From NCBI GenBank assembly GCA_030530095.1, contig JAUMVO010000001.1, positions 62,001 through 126,000 of the forward strand: DNA of 64,000 bases. Direction: 5' to 3'. The number at the start of each line of letters is the position of its first letter. Position 1 is the first letter of the stretch. Positions 17,693 to 26,198 of this stretch are shown here, piece after piece. Source of the stretch: Clostridiaceae bacterium. Lineage in GTDB: Bacteria; Bacillota; Clostridia; Oscillospirales; Acutalibacteraceae. The notes beneath the pieces are model-generated. The model worked only from the letters and a program-made list of their open reading frames with translations, searched no databases and had not been told where the DNA came from. The translations under genes were made by a program, and so were the position numbers.

Positions 17693-18418
17693 TTAAATGA
17701 CAAGACCTCCGTTGACCGAAAGCACCTGACCGGTGATATAATCAGCTCCATCGCTTGCAAGGAATGCGACCGCATTTGCAACGTCATCGGGCGTTCCGAG
17801 ACGGTCAAGCGGTATTTCGTGTCTTAACGCTTCAAGCTCACTTTCCGAAAAAGACGAGAGCATATCGGTTCTGATTACTCCCGGTGAAACCGCATTGACG
17901 GTAACGCCCGACAGTGCGACCTCCTTGGCAAGCGCCTTTGTCATACCGATCAAGCCTGCCTTTGCGGCGGAATAGTGCACCTCGCACGAGCCGCCCGTTT
18001 CGCCCCACATGGAGGCTATATTAATTATTTTGCCCGATTTCCTTTTTATCATATCGCCGAGCACCGCGCGCGAGAAATAAAACGCGCCCGACAGATTGGT
18101 CGAAATCATATCGTTCCAGTCGCTGTCGGTAATGTCCGTGAACAGCTTCTGCTGTGCGATACCCGCATTGTTTACCAGCAGGTCGATCCTGCCGAAATCC
18201 GCGAGAATTGCCGCGACGGTTTCGTTGACCTTCTGAACGTCCTTTACGTCACAGCGGTAAGCCATGGAGCCGTTGCCGAGCTGTGAGGCGAGCAGGCTGA
18301 CCTGAGCCTCGCTGTTATTGTAAACGAGCGCAACCTTCCAGCCGTCCGCGGAGAGCTTCTTCGCCGTCGCCGCGCCTATGCCTCTGGAAGCACCCGTAAT
18401 AATTGCAACTTTATTCAT
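17693..18418 (-). CDS. Short-chain dehydrogenase/reductase, FabG-like
   Basis: A 241-residue classical SDR. It has the NAD(P) loop ITGASRGIGAA near the N-terminus, NNAG in LLVNNAGIAQQ, the catalytic Ser in IINIASMWGETGG, YSAAKAGLIGMTKALA (Tyr-x3-Lys) and the C-terminal DYITGQVLSVNGGLVI. It closely resembles 3-oxoacyl-ACP reductase FabG, but no other fatty-acid synthesis genes are adjacent, so it may act on another carbonyl. The start follows GGAGGAAC. An in-frame extension to 18496 lacks a ribosome site and crosses the promoter. It is divergent from the SCP2/transketolase operon. Confidence 0.85.
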   Translation of the reverse strand: MNKVAIITGASRGIGAATAKKLSADGWKVALVYNNSEAQVSLLASQLGNGSMAYRCDVKDVQKVNETVAAILADFGRIDLLVNNAGIAQQKLFTDITDSDWNDMISTNLSGAFYFSRAVLGDMIKRKSGKIINIASMWGETGGSCEVHYSAAKAGLIGMTKALAKEVALSGVTVNAVSPGVIRTDMLSSFSESELEALRHEIPLDRLGTPDDVANAVAFLASDGADYITGQVLSVNGGLVI

Positions 18419-18445
18419 AATGTTCCTCCCTGCAGTGCCTGTATG

Positions 18446-18475
18446 ATTATACCACAGATAATGCGAAAAGCACAA
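18446..18475 (-). promoter_or_regulatory. Promoter of the FabG-like gene
   Basis: Minus strand: TTGTGC (18475-18470), 18-nt spacer, and an extended -10 TGGTATAAT ending at 18446, about 28 nt before the start codon. Confidence 0.55.
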
Positions 18476-18522
18476 TACAATTTTAAGTATGTACAAATAA
18501 CCAAATTTAAGGCTGAATTATC

Positions 18523-18555
18523 GTCAATTTGACACGCCGATTTCGTTGACTTGAC
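18523..18555. promoter_or_regulatory. Two TTGAC-type dyads upstream of the SCP2/transketolase operon
   Basis: GTCAATTTGAC (18523-18533) is a perfect palindrome around one base. GTTGACTTGAC (18545-18555) repeats the TTGAC element exactly 22 bp downstream, two helical turns. They lie 60-95 nt before the TTG start of the first gene and are plausible regulator sites. The second also resembles a -35 box (TTGACG). Confidence 0.35.
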
Positions 18556-18616
18556 GGTGTCTTTTTGATAAAATTAATTTGATATTATTATATCAACAAA
18601 AAAGGGAGGAATTATT

Positions 18617-19378
18617 TTGAAAGACCAGAAAACTATGGCATATCTTAACATGTATGCTGTTCTCGGTACGCTTGAGAATCTTTGCGAGCTTGACCCCAAG
18701 TGCAAGGAAATTCTCTCGGGTATCAAGAAGCCTGTTTCGCTCTGCTTTGACGTAAAGGACGGCCCCGCCGCCACAATCAAGTTTACGTCGAAGGGATGCA
18801 GAATGGAGGACGGAGTTAAACCCTGTGATATCAAGATTCCCGTTTCTTCCTGCGAAAAGTTCAATCAGATTATTGACGGTACGGTTACACCCGTTCCCTC
18901 AAAGGGCTTTTCGAAGATAGGCTTTTTGCTCAAGACCTTCACGGCTCTTACCGACAGACTTTCCGAAGTTATGCAGCCCTCAGAGGAGGCAATGAAGGAC
19001 AGAGAGTTTTTTGAACTCAACGTCAAGTGCACATTCTACACGATAGCCGTAGCCCTTGCCCAGATAGGCAATCAGGACGAGATAGGCAAGCACAGCGCTT
19101 CGTATATGGTTGACGGCGACATACTCTTCGGTATCAAGGACGGTCCGACCGCAACGCTGCGCGTTAAGGACCACCACCTCGTAACCATCAAGCAGGCTCC
19201 CGAGAAGCCGAGAGCGATTATGAAATTCTCGGACATCGACCTTGCTTACGCTCTCTTCACGGGCACGGCAAATGCGCTTGAGTGCGTATGTAACGGCTCA
19301 ATCGAAATCCACGGCATGGCTTCGATGATAGACAATATGAACAGACTGCTCGACAGAGTTGCTCTGTATTTAGGCTAA
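18617..19378 (+). CDS. Duplicated SCP2-like lipid-binding protein
   Basis: A 253-residue soluble protein without a signal peptide. It is built of two similar halves: FDVKDGPAATIKF (about residue 43) reappears as FGIKDGPTATLRV (about residue 175). Each copy is followed by a helix-rich segment ending in an amphipathic helix. This beta-strand/DGP/beta-strand pattern with FTGTANALECVCNGSIEI resembles the sterol-carrier-protein-2 fold, which binds acyl or other hydrophobic ligands. The assignment is by pattern, not firm. The start is TTG behind a strong GGGAGGA site 6 nt away. It opens a five-gene operon, and a related protein closes it. Confidence 0.65.
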   Translation: MKDQKTMAYLNMYAVLGTLENLCELDPKCKEILSGIKKPVSLCFDVKDGPAATIKFTSKGCRMEDGVKPCDIKIPVSSCEKFNQIIDGTVTPVPSKGFSKIGFLLKTFTALTDRLSEVMQPSEEAMKDREFFELNVKCTFYTIAVALAQIGNQDEIGKHSASYMVDGDILFGIKDGPTATLRVKDHHLVTIKQAPEKPRAIMKFSDIDLAYALFTGTANALECVCNGSIEIHGMASMIDNMNRLLDRVALYLG

Positions 19379-19391
19379 GGAGGGAAAGATA

Positions 19392-20657
19392 ATGAGTAAA
19401 TATCCCGAATATTCCCACGAAAAAGGCAGAGCCTGCTTCGACAGAGCTCTGAAAGTTATTCCGGCAGGTATCTACGGACATCTCGGTCCCTCCGAGGGAC
19501 TCTGGATTCCGATTCAGAAGTGGCCCTTCTACTCATCAAAGGCTCAGGGCTCATACTTCTGGGACCTTGACGGCAACAAATATATCGACTATATGTGCGC
19601 TTACGGCCCCAATGTTTTGGGTTACAACGATCCCGACGTTGACGCCGCTGCCATGAAGCAGCTGAAGCTCGGCAACTGCACGACCGCTCCCTCGTCGGTA
19701 ATGGTTGACTGTGCAGAGAATCTTGTCGACACTGTTGCATCGGCTGACTGGGCATTCTTCTGCAAGAACGGTTCAGACACCACGACGCTCGCAGTTATGA
19801 CCGCAAGAGCGCATACTCACAAGAGAAAGATTATCTTCCTTAAGGGTTACTATCACGGCGACTTCCAGTGGGCGCAGAAGATTGACTATCCCGGTATTCT
19901 TCCCGAGGACGTTTGCCACAACCTCGTAGCTCCGTGGTTTGATATTCCCGCTTTACAGAAGCTTTATGACGATAACGACGGCGACATCGCAGGTCTTATC
20001 GCTCAGCCTTACGACCACGGTAACTTCTACGATAACGTTCCCGCCAACAAGGAATACTGGCAGGGCGTACGCAAGTGGTGCGACGATCACGGCGTAGTTC
20101 TTATCTTCGACGACGTACGCGCAGGCTTCCGCCTTGATATAGCCGGCTCCGACCATTACTACGGCATCAAGGCTGACCTCATCTGCTTCTGTAAGGCGCT
20201 TGCAAACGGCTACAATATGTCGGCTCTCTGCGGCGGTGAGCACATGAAGAGCACCGTTTCGGGTATGACCTACACGGGCTCGTACTGGATGAGCGCGGTC
20301 CCCTTTGCAGCATGTATTGCCTGTATTGATAAGATGAAGAAGATTGACCTTCCGAATCTCTGCAGAAAGCTCGGTACTCAGCTTACCGACGGCCTTAAGG
20401 CGGCTGCCGCGAACAACGGCTTTGACCTTGTTGCTTCGGGCGAACCGGCGCTGTTCTATCTGAGAATCGCCAACGACGACAGCCTTATGCTTCATCAGGA
20501 GTGGGTTGCAGAGTGCGTTTGCAGAGGTCTGTTCCTTGCTTCTCACCACAACCACTTTATTAACGGTTCACTTACCGAGGACGACGTCAAGACGTCAATC
20601 GACATCGCCGAGGACGCCTTCAACGTGGTAAGAAAGAATCATCCTGAGTTGAAATAA
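19392..20657 (+). CDS. Class-III PLP-dependent aminotransferase (glutamate-1-semialdehyde aminomutase-like)
   Basis: A 421-residue fold-type-I PLP enzyme. It shows WDLDGNKYIDYMCAYGPNVLGY, FFCKNGSDTTTLAVMTARAHT, KGYYHGDFQW, the PLP-ring Asp in VLIFDDVRAGFR, the Schiff-base Lys in FCKALANGYNMSALCGG and TYTGSYWMSAV. The closest named relatives are glutamate-1-semialdehyde aminomutases and omega-aminotransferases. No heme-pathway C5 genes are adjacent, so a role in tetrapyrrole synthesis is unlikely. It lies 13 nt after the SCP2-like gene and just before the split transketolase, which suggests that it aminates a keto sugar or aldehyde used or made by that enzyme. Confidence 0.85.
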   Translation: MSKYPEYSHEKGRACFDRALKVIPAGIYGHLGPSEGLWIPIQKWPFYSSKAQGSYFWDLDGNKYIDYMCAYGPNVLGYNDPDVDAAAMKQLKLGNCTTAPSSVMVDCAENLVDTVASADWAFFCKNGSDTTTLAVMTARAHTHKRKIIFLKGYYHGDFQWAQKIDYPGILPEDVCHNLVAPWFDIPALQKLYDDNDGDIAGLIAQPYDHGNFYDNVPANKEYWQGVRKWCDDHGVVLIFDDVRAGFRLDIAGSDHYYGIKADLICFCKALANGYNMSALCGGEHMKSTVSGMTYTGSYWMSAVPFAACIACIDKMKKIDLPNLCRKLGTQLTDGLKAAAANNGFDLVASGEPALFYLRIANDDSLMLHQEWVAECVCRGLFLASHHNHFINGSLTEDDVKTSIDIAEDAFNVVRKNHPELK

Positions 20658-20691
20658 TTTAACTTAACATACAAAAAAGGGAGGAATTTAT

Positions 20692-21573
20692 ATGGCTAAT
20701 TTAAGCAAGCAGGAATGGTTAGCGCTTGAAAAGAAAGCCCACGAGCTTCGTAAGCTCTGCCTTCAGACTACCGACTGGGCAGGCTCGGGACACATCGGCG
20801 GCGGCTTAAGCGTTATGGATTTGCTGACCGTTCTGTATCACAAGTATCTTCACATCAAGGTTGAGGATCCCAAGTGGGAGGACAGAGACCGCTTTATCTT
20901 AAGTAAGGGCCATGCGGCTATCGCATACGCTCCGGTACTGTGCGACAAGGGCTTCAACAATATTGAACAGCTTAAGACCTTTAACCTTACGGGTTCTAAA
21001 ATGGGTATGCACCTTGACTCCAACAAGGTTGAGGGCGTTGACGCTTCGACAGGTTCACTCGGTCACGGCGTTTCAATCGCAGCCGGTACAGCTCTTGCGG
21101 CGAGAATACTCGGCAAGGATTTCCTCACCTACGTAGTTACCGGCGACGGCGAGCTTGACGAGGGTTCAAACTGGGAAGGCTTTATGACCATCAACAATTA
21201 CCAGCTTTCGAACTGCATCGTTTTCATCGACCGTAACCACTGCATGATTGACGGCCCGACAGAAGAGGTTATGAAGCTTGAACCGCTTGCGGACAAGATG
21301 ATTGCCTTCGGCTTCAATACGATAGTTGTTGACGGCAACAATATCGGCGAGCTTTGTGACGCTATTGACGTTGCAATCGAGCGTTCAAAGAAAAAGTGCG
21401 CACCGACATGTATTCTTATGGATACCAAGAAGGGCGCAGGCATCAAGGACATTGAGGGCGACTATCACTGCCACTATATGGCGCTTGACGAGGAGACCTT
21501 CAACAAGTATAACGACGAGCTTGACGCTGATTACAAGGCTCGCTGCGAAAGAGCGGAAAAGGAGGGCAAATAA
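20692..21573 (+). CDS. Transketolase, N-terminal (ThDP-diphosphate-binding) subunit
   Basis: A 293-residue protein equal to the PP domain of transketolase. It has GSGHIGGGLSVMDLLTVLYH, LSKGHAAIAYAPVL, GSLGHGVSIAAGTALAARI and the ThDP/Mg site TGDGELDEGSNWEG with ...FIDRNH. The ORF ends cleanly with its own stop. A separate gene 2 nt later supplies the pyrimidine-binding half, so this is a genuine split transketolase rather than a frameshift. It has a good GGGAGGA ribosome site. The sugar specificity is unknown. Confidence 0.93.
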   Translation: MANLSKQEWLALEKKAHELRKLCLQTTDWAGSGHIGGGLSVMDLLTVLYHKYLHIKVEDPKWEDRDRFILSKGHAAIAYAPVLCDKGFNNIEQLKTFNLTGSKMGMHLDSNKVEGVDASTGSLGHGVSIAAGTALAARILGKDFLTYVVTGDGELDEGSNWEGFMTINNYQLSNCIVFIDRNHCMIDGPTEEVMKLEPLADKMIAFGFNTIVVDGNNIGELCDAIDVAIERSKKKCAPTCILMDTKKGAGIKDIEGDYHCHYMALDEETFNKYNDELDADYKARCERAEKEGK

Positions 21574-21575
21574 TT

Positions 21576-22586
21576 ATGGCAGGCGGATTTGTTTATAACG
21601 CAATAGATCAGACCGAGGTTGCTACCGCTGAAGTTTACGGTAAGGCTCTGGCTGATATTATTCTCAAGGATCCCAAGGTCGTAGCTATCACTGCCGACCT
21701 CGCAAAATCAACCAAGCTCGGCGACGTTCTCAAGGTTTGCCCCGAGAGAGTTATCAACGTCGGTATCGCAGAGCAGGATATGTTCGGCGTTGCCGCAGGT
21801 ATGGCTAAGGCGGGTTGTATTCCCTTCCTTTCAGGTTTCTCGGCATTTACCTCGATGAGAGCGTGCGACCAGCTTCACACCGACATCTGCTATCAGAACG
21901 TCAATGCGAAGATTATCGCAACACACGCAGGTACATCCTTCGGTCAGGCGGGCTCAACGCATCACGCTATCGTTGACCTCGCAATTACAAGAGCGATGCC
22001 CAACCTTACGGTTATCGTTCCCGCCGACGGACTTGAAACCGCCAATGCAGTAAACGCTGCTTATGAAAACTTCGGTCCGTATTACATCAGAATCAACAGA
22101 GGCTTTGACCGTGTTCTTTACGACAGTCAGGATTACGGCTTCGAGGTAGGCAAGGCGGTTGAGGTTCACGCAGGTACCGACATTACCGTTATCGCCTGCG
22201 GCAGCTGCGTATTCCAGGCGAGAGAGGCAGCCAACTTCCTTGAGAATTCCGACGGACTTAAGGTTAGAGTTCTCAATATGCACACCATCAAACCTATCGA
22301 TAAGGACGCTATCCTTAAGGCTGTTATGGACACAAGACGTATTATCACCGTTGAGGATCACTCGATTATCGGCGGTCTCGGCTCAGCTGTTGCCGAGGTT
22401 ATGGCGGAAGCCGGCAAGGGCTGCGCCTTCAAGAGACTCGGCCATCCCGACAAGTTTGCACCCATCGGACTTCACGAGGACATCATGTCCGAGGTCGGCA
22501 TCGATGCCAACGGCATCATAGCCGCCGTACGTGAGGTTATGAAGGCTGACTTCGAGGAAGACGATAACTGGGACGACGATGTATAA
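21576..22586 (+). CDS. Transketolase, C-terminal (pyrimidine-binding) subunit
   Basis: A 336-residue partner of the preceding gene. It has VVAITADLAKSTK, the catalytic Glu in INVGIAEQDMFGVAAGMAKAG, THAGTSFGQAGSTHHAIVDLA, VPADGLETANAV and the C-terminal transketolase domain (ITVEDHSIIGGLGSAVAEVM...GLHEDIMSEVGI). The 2-nt spacing with its RBS inside the upstream gene implies coupled expression and a heterotetramer. Split transketolases occur both in pentose metabolism and in dedicated biosynthetic clusters. Here the neighbours favour a dedicated role, which is inference. Confidence 0.93.
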   Translation: MAGGFVYNAIDQTEVATAEVYGKALADIILKDPKVVAITADLAKSTKLGDVLKVCPERVINVGIAEQDMFGVAAGMAKAGCIPFLSGFSAFTSMRACDQLHTDICYQNVNAKIIATHAGTSFGQAGSTHHAIVDLAITRAMPNLTVIVPADGLETANAVNAAYENFGPYYIRINRGFDRVLYDSQDYGFEVGKAVEVHAGTDITVIACGSCVFQAREAANFLENSDGLKVRVLNMHTIKPIDKDAILKAVMDTRRIITVEDHSIIGGLGSAVAEVMAEAGKGCAFKRLGHPDKFAPIGLHEDIMSEVGIDANGIIAAVREVMKADFEEDDNWDDDV

Positions 22587-22633
22587 TAAATACATTGGAA
22601 AGATTATTATATATCGGAAAGTGAGTTGATAAT

Positions 22634-23443
22634 ATGCATGAGCAAAATGAAATATATGCAAATAAAATATTTTTCAATGCCGCTTTGCCGCTTATCAAGG
22701 TAATTGCGCAGGACGTTCCCTCGCTCAAAAAGCAGTTTAAGAACGTTCATGCAATAATTCAGGTTTCTGCTCTCGATCCCGATGCAGAGGGCGGCAAAAT
22801 CGGTATGCACTTCGTCGTTAACGGCGAGGATGACTGGCTTGTTCATCTCAATGCGGTTGATCCCAAGCCGCACGTTGAGCTTCAGTTCAAGTCAATCGAG
22901 GCTATGAACGCTTTCTTCAAGGGTAAGATAGGCCCCGCTACTCTTCCCAAGATGAAGGGCGTTGCCTCGCACTTCGGCGCTTTCAAGGCGTTCCTTATGA
23001 CGCTGCTGAAGATGGCTAACGTTCTCGGCGCCGACAAGGCTCCCGAGGCTGAGGAAGAAAAGCAGCTTATGGTTAAGTGTATGTTCTATCTGCTTACAAG
23101 CGGCATCAGCCAGATGAATAAGTTAGGACATCAGGAAATACACGAATGGACCGCAAAATCGCCCGACAGAGTCTATGCGCTTGCGGTTAACGACCATCCC
23201 GAGGTCGCCGCCTTTATCAGAATCAAGGCGGGTAAGTCGCGTGCGGGCAGAGGCGAATACAAGAGAGCAATGCCTTTCTTCACGCTTCGCTTCGATTCGT
23301 TTGACAGCGCACTTGGCATACTTCTCGGTACCGCGGATATGCTTGACTCCGTTAAGAAGGGCAAGCTTATCATGGACGGCGCTCCCGAATTCGGCGCGCA
23401 GTTCGGTACCTTTATGCTTATGATAGGCGATCTTGCGAAATAA
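22634..23443 (+). CDS. Second SCP2-like protein
   Basis: A 269-residue soluble protein, distantly similar in layout to the product of 18617-19378. It has two half-repeats (MHFVVNGEDDWLVHLNAVD near residue 58 and YALAVNDHPEVAAFIRI near residue 182). Each is followed by a helix-rich block ending in GTADMLDSVKKGKLIMDG or an equivalent. The middle (ASHFGAFKAFLMTLLKMANVLG) is hydrophobic and could line a ligand tunnel. It is the last gene of the operon before a terminator. The fold is assigned by analogy with its operon partner and the ligand is unknown. Confidence 0.55.
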   Translation: MHEQNEIYANKIFFNAALPLIKVIAQDVPSLKKQFKNVHAIIQVSALDPDAEGGKIGMHFVVNGEDDWLVHLNAVDPKPHVELQFKSIEAMNAFFKGKIGPATLPKMKGVASHFGAFKAFLMTLLKMANVLGADKAPEAEEEKQLMVKCMFYLLTSGISQMNKLGHQEIHEWTAKSPDRVYALAVNDHPEVAAFIRIKAGKSRAGRGEYKRAMPFFTLRFDSFDSALGILLGTADMLDSVKKGKLIMDGAPEFGAQFGTFMLMIGDLAK

Positions 23444-23452
23444 TGTTGTTTT

Positions 23453-23487
23453 AAGGCGGTCTCCGAAAATAACGGGGACTGCCTTTT
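23453..23487 (+). terminator. Terminator of the SCP2/transketolase operon
   Basis: Stem AAGGCGGTCTCCG / CGGGGACTGCCTT with a 7-nt loop, followed by TTTT. It separates the operon from the SLH gene. Confidence 0.8.
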
Positions 23488-23515
23488 GTAAAAACACAGG
23501 AGAGGATATTACATT

Positions 23516-26137
23516 ATGAAAAAGACGATAAGTATAATTCTTACAGTCGTAATGCTGCTGAGCGTTTTCGGCTTCGGTAACGTTTATGCGGTTAATCCGA
23601 CGCTTACGCTCGATGTTCCCGCTCAGGTTGAGATAACGGTCGGCGGCGACGCACGGAGCTTTGACTTCACACCGTCAGAGAGCGGATATTACTCGTTTTA
23701 TGCTGTAAGCAGTGATGATTCGATTGATAATTATGCAACTCTTTATAAGGGCAGCACCTACGTTGCCTATAACGACGATGCGAGCGGCGATAACTATCAA
23801 TTCAGAATAATTGCAGAGCTTACCGCCTCTGTTACCTACACTCTTAACACAAGGTTTTACGATGATGATACAGTCGGTGATTATGAGGTCGTTGTTGAGA
23901 AGTTTGCGGCTCAGGGCATAAGCTATGAGCCTATTGCGGATGTTACCGCATATGCGAATACGGATTATTATCCCGATATGACGGGTGACAAGGTTATAGT
24001 TACATTGGCTGACAGCACGGAAAGAATCTATACTGTACAGACTCATAACTATTATCTTGACCTCTATGACGAACAGGGCCAGCCTTACGGCGGCGAATAC
24101 GGACAGTTTTCTGCAAGTCCGAGCAGCAGCACCTGGACTCCCGGCGACAGCTCGGCGGAAATTACGGTTTGCTTAGGCCCGTTCTTTGATACAGCCCCCG
24201 TTACCGTAATCGAGGATCCGAAAGGGATTGCCGACCTTGAGGTTACCGTACCGTCAGGTAAGAGAATCGAGGTTATCAAAGAGGTCAGCGGTTATGAAAG
24301 CGGCGGCGATTTTCACTATCAGTTCAATCCGGTAGCCGGAACAACCGCTACGGTTAAGTATGCCGACGGAACGGAGAGCACCTTCACTTATGAGGCGAAC
24401 GGAAGCTTCTTAAACGAAGAGGGTTATGATTTCGGCTATGAAGGCACGTGGTACTGTGCGGCTCCCTGGAGTAAAGACGCCGACAACGAAGCAGTTTTCG
24501 AATATAAGGGCGTTACGGACAAGGTTCCCGCCTACGTTATAGACAATCCCTTCTCGGATTTCACGTTCACTCAGGGAATGGGTTTATATGCGAAGACCAA
24601 CGGTTACGTGGACACCGATGAAAATTCCGAAGAGTATTATTATTACAACTATTACGGCGATGAACTCGGCGCAAAGGTTACGCTTAAATATAAGGACGGA
24701 AAGTCGGTTACCTATACTCAAAGCGCAATTCCCCCGTACGGCCGTACGGAATTCATCGACGAAGCCGACAATCAGCTTCCCTACGGTCTCAGCTTCTGGG
24801 TAAGCTCAGACCAGTACCATAATCACTGGAAGCTTGGAAGCAACAACGTTGCGACGGCATGCCTGAGCAACTGGGAAAAGGAGACCAAGATTACCATACT
24901 TCCCAATAACACCAAGTCGGTTGAACTTGTTCTCGCAGGCGAGTGGACGCTTGAGGGCGACTCCACGCCGCTTATGGATCATGAGGGCAACAAGATTATC
25001 GTTGACGATGTAAACGGCATAGAGACTGTTTACACCATGAAGTGGGACAGCGGAAATTACGGCTTCAACTATTACGGTCCTGACGGTAAGATACTTGATA
25101 ACAGCGAATATTACGTATGGGACGGTATGGATGAGCAGGGAGCTTATATTCAGGCGCAGTTCAGAGGTGTTAATTCGGATAAGGTAAGAGTCGATTACAG
25201 ACAGATACCCGGTGTTGCAAATATCAAATTCTCACCCATAGCGCCGATAGTTATTCCCGAGAGTCAGGGAACCGTTACAAAGGCTGGCAACTGTGTTTAC
25301 GATTATGATACCTGTAAAGACCAGCTGTTTGCAGACGGCGGCGTTATGATTGTAACTTACGGCGACGGATCGGTCAAAAAATATACAACATATTACAAGA
25401 ACAACGACTACTGGCTTGTCGGAAGCGACGGCTCGAGCATTGACTATTCGTTCTTCAGTTATTACAACACCTGCAATCAGGTTGTCCGTCCGTGGACGAC
25501 TTCCGATCCCGGCAGCATAACAATCGAATACAGAGGCGTAAAGTGCGAGGTTCCGGTAAGAATTTCTCTTGACACTCCCGGCGAGTATCCCGGCTTCCCG
25601 GATGTTCCCGAAAACGCATGGTTCTACGATGCGGTTAAATACTGTGCAACCAGAGGCTTTATCACCGGTTACAAGAACGGTAAGTTCGGTCCTGCGGATG
25701 CACTTCAGCGTCAGGATTTCGTTGTAATTCTTGCCAGAATTGCGGGCGCAGACGTTTCGTCTTACACGAGCTGCAAGCTGACCGACGTTGATATGAATTC
25801 ATATTACGGCCAGGCTGTTGCATGGGCAGTCGATCAGAAAATCATCGGCGGCTATCAGAACGGCAAATTCGGCGTAGGCGATCCTATCACAAGAGAGCAG
25901 GTAGCAACAATCCTTTACAGATATATGCACTCACCCGACAAGGGCGACGCGGCTGCAATCGCAGGCTTTGCCGACAGGGGCAAAATCAGCGCGTTCGCAA
26001 CCGACGCTATGATCTGGGCGGTTAACTTCGGCGTTATCAGCGGTAAGAATGCAACCACACTTGCACCGACCGCAACTGCGTCGCGTGCTGAAATCGCAAC
26101 AATCATTATGCGTATGGACCAGAACGGTATGTTCTGA
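23516..26137 (+). CDS. Secreted S-layer-homology (SLH) domain protein
   Basis: An 873-residue exported protein. A signal peptide covers about residues 1-25 (KK, then TISIILTVVMLLSVFGFG, ending VYA). The large middle part (about 30-685) consists of beta-rich repeats with recurring ATVKYADG, AKVTLKYKDG and MIVTYGDG units, suggesting Ig-like or bacterial adhesin-like modules. Three SLH repeats close the protein from about residue 690: FPDVPENAWFYDAVKYC, LTDVDMNSYYGQAVAWAVDQ and FADRGKISAFATDAMIWAV, each with a GYKNGKFGP or GYQNGKFGVGD strand. SLH domains anchor to pyruvylated secondary wall polymers. RBS is AGGAGAGG. No catalytic domain was recognised. Confidence 0.88.
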   Translation: MKKTISIILTVVMLLSVFGFGNVYAVNPTLTLDVPAQVEITVGGDARSFDFTPSESGYYSFYAVSSDDSIDNYATLYKGSTYVAYNDDASGDNYQFRIIAELTASVTYTLNTRFYDDDTVGDYEVVVEKFAAQGISYEPIADVTAYANTDYYPDMTGDKVIVTLADSTERIYTVQTHNYYLDLYDEQGQPYGGEYGQFSASPSSSTWTPGDSSAEITVCLGPFFDTAPVTVIEDPKGIADLEVTVPSGKRIEVIKEVSGYESGGDFHYQFNPVAGTTATVKYADGTESTFTYEANGSFLNEEGYDFGYEGTWYCAAPWSKDADNEAVFEYKGVTDKVPAYVIDNPFSDFTFTQGMGLYAKTNGYVDTDENSEEYYYYNYYGDELGAKVTLKYKDGKSVTYTQSAIPPYGRTEFIDEADNQLPYGLSFWVSSDQYHNHWKLGSNNVATACLSNWEKETKITILPNNTKSVELVLAGEWTLEGDSTPLMDHEGNKIIVDDVNGIETVYTMKWDSGNYGFNYYGPDGKILDNSEYYVWDGMDEQGAYIQAQFRGVNSDKVRVDYRQIPGVANIKFSPIAPIVIPESQGTVTKAGNCVYDYDTCKDQLFADGGVMIVTYGDGSVKKYTTYYKNNDYWLVGSDGSSIDYSFFSYYNTCNQVVRPWTTSDPGSITIEYRGVKCEVPVRISLDTPGEYPGFPDVPENAWFYDAVKYCATRGFITGYKNGKFGPADALQRQDFVVILARIAGADVSSYTSCKLTDVDMNSYYGQAVAWAVDQKIIGGYQNGKFGVGDPITREQVATILYRYMHSPDKGDAAAIAGFADRGKISAFATDAMIWAVNFGVISGKNATTLAPTATASRAEIATIIMRMDQNGMF

Positions 26138-26165
26138 TAAATCAAAATAACAATTTACAAAGCAT

Positions 26166-26192
26166 GGCGGGAGATATCCCGCCCTGTTTTTA
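26166..26192 (+). terminator. Terminator after the SLH gene
   Basis: Near-perfect GGCGGGATATCTCCCGCC-type stem (GGCGGGAGATATCCCGCC) followed by TGTTTTT. Confidence 0.8.
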
Positions 26193-26198
26193 TGCGTT

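Noticed and set aside
19392-20657. hemL (heme-pathway glutamate-1-semialdehyde aminomutase)
   Set aside because: The fold and motifs are similar, but no C5-pathway genes are adjacent and the operon context is different, so the symbol was not given.
20692-22586. Transketolase as a frameshifted single gene
   Set aside because: Each half has its own start, ribosome site and clean stop at the domain boundary. Split transketolases are a known form.
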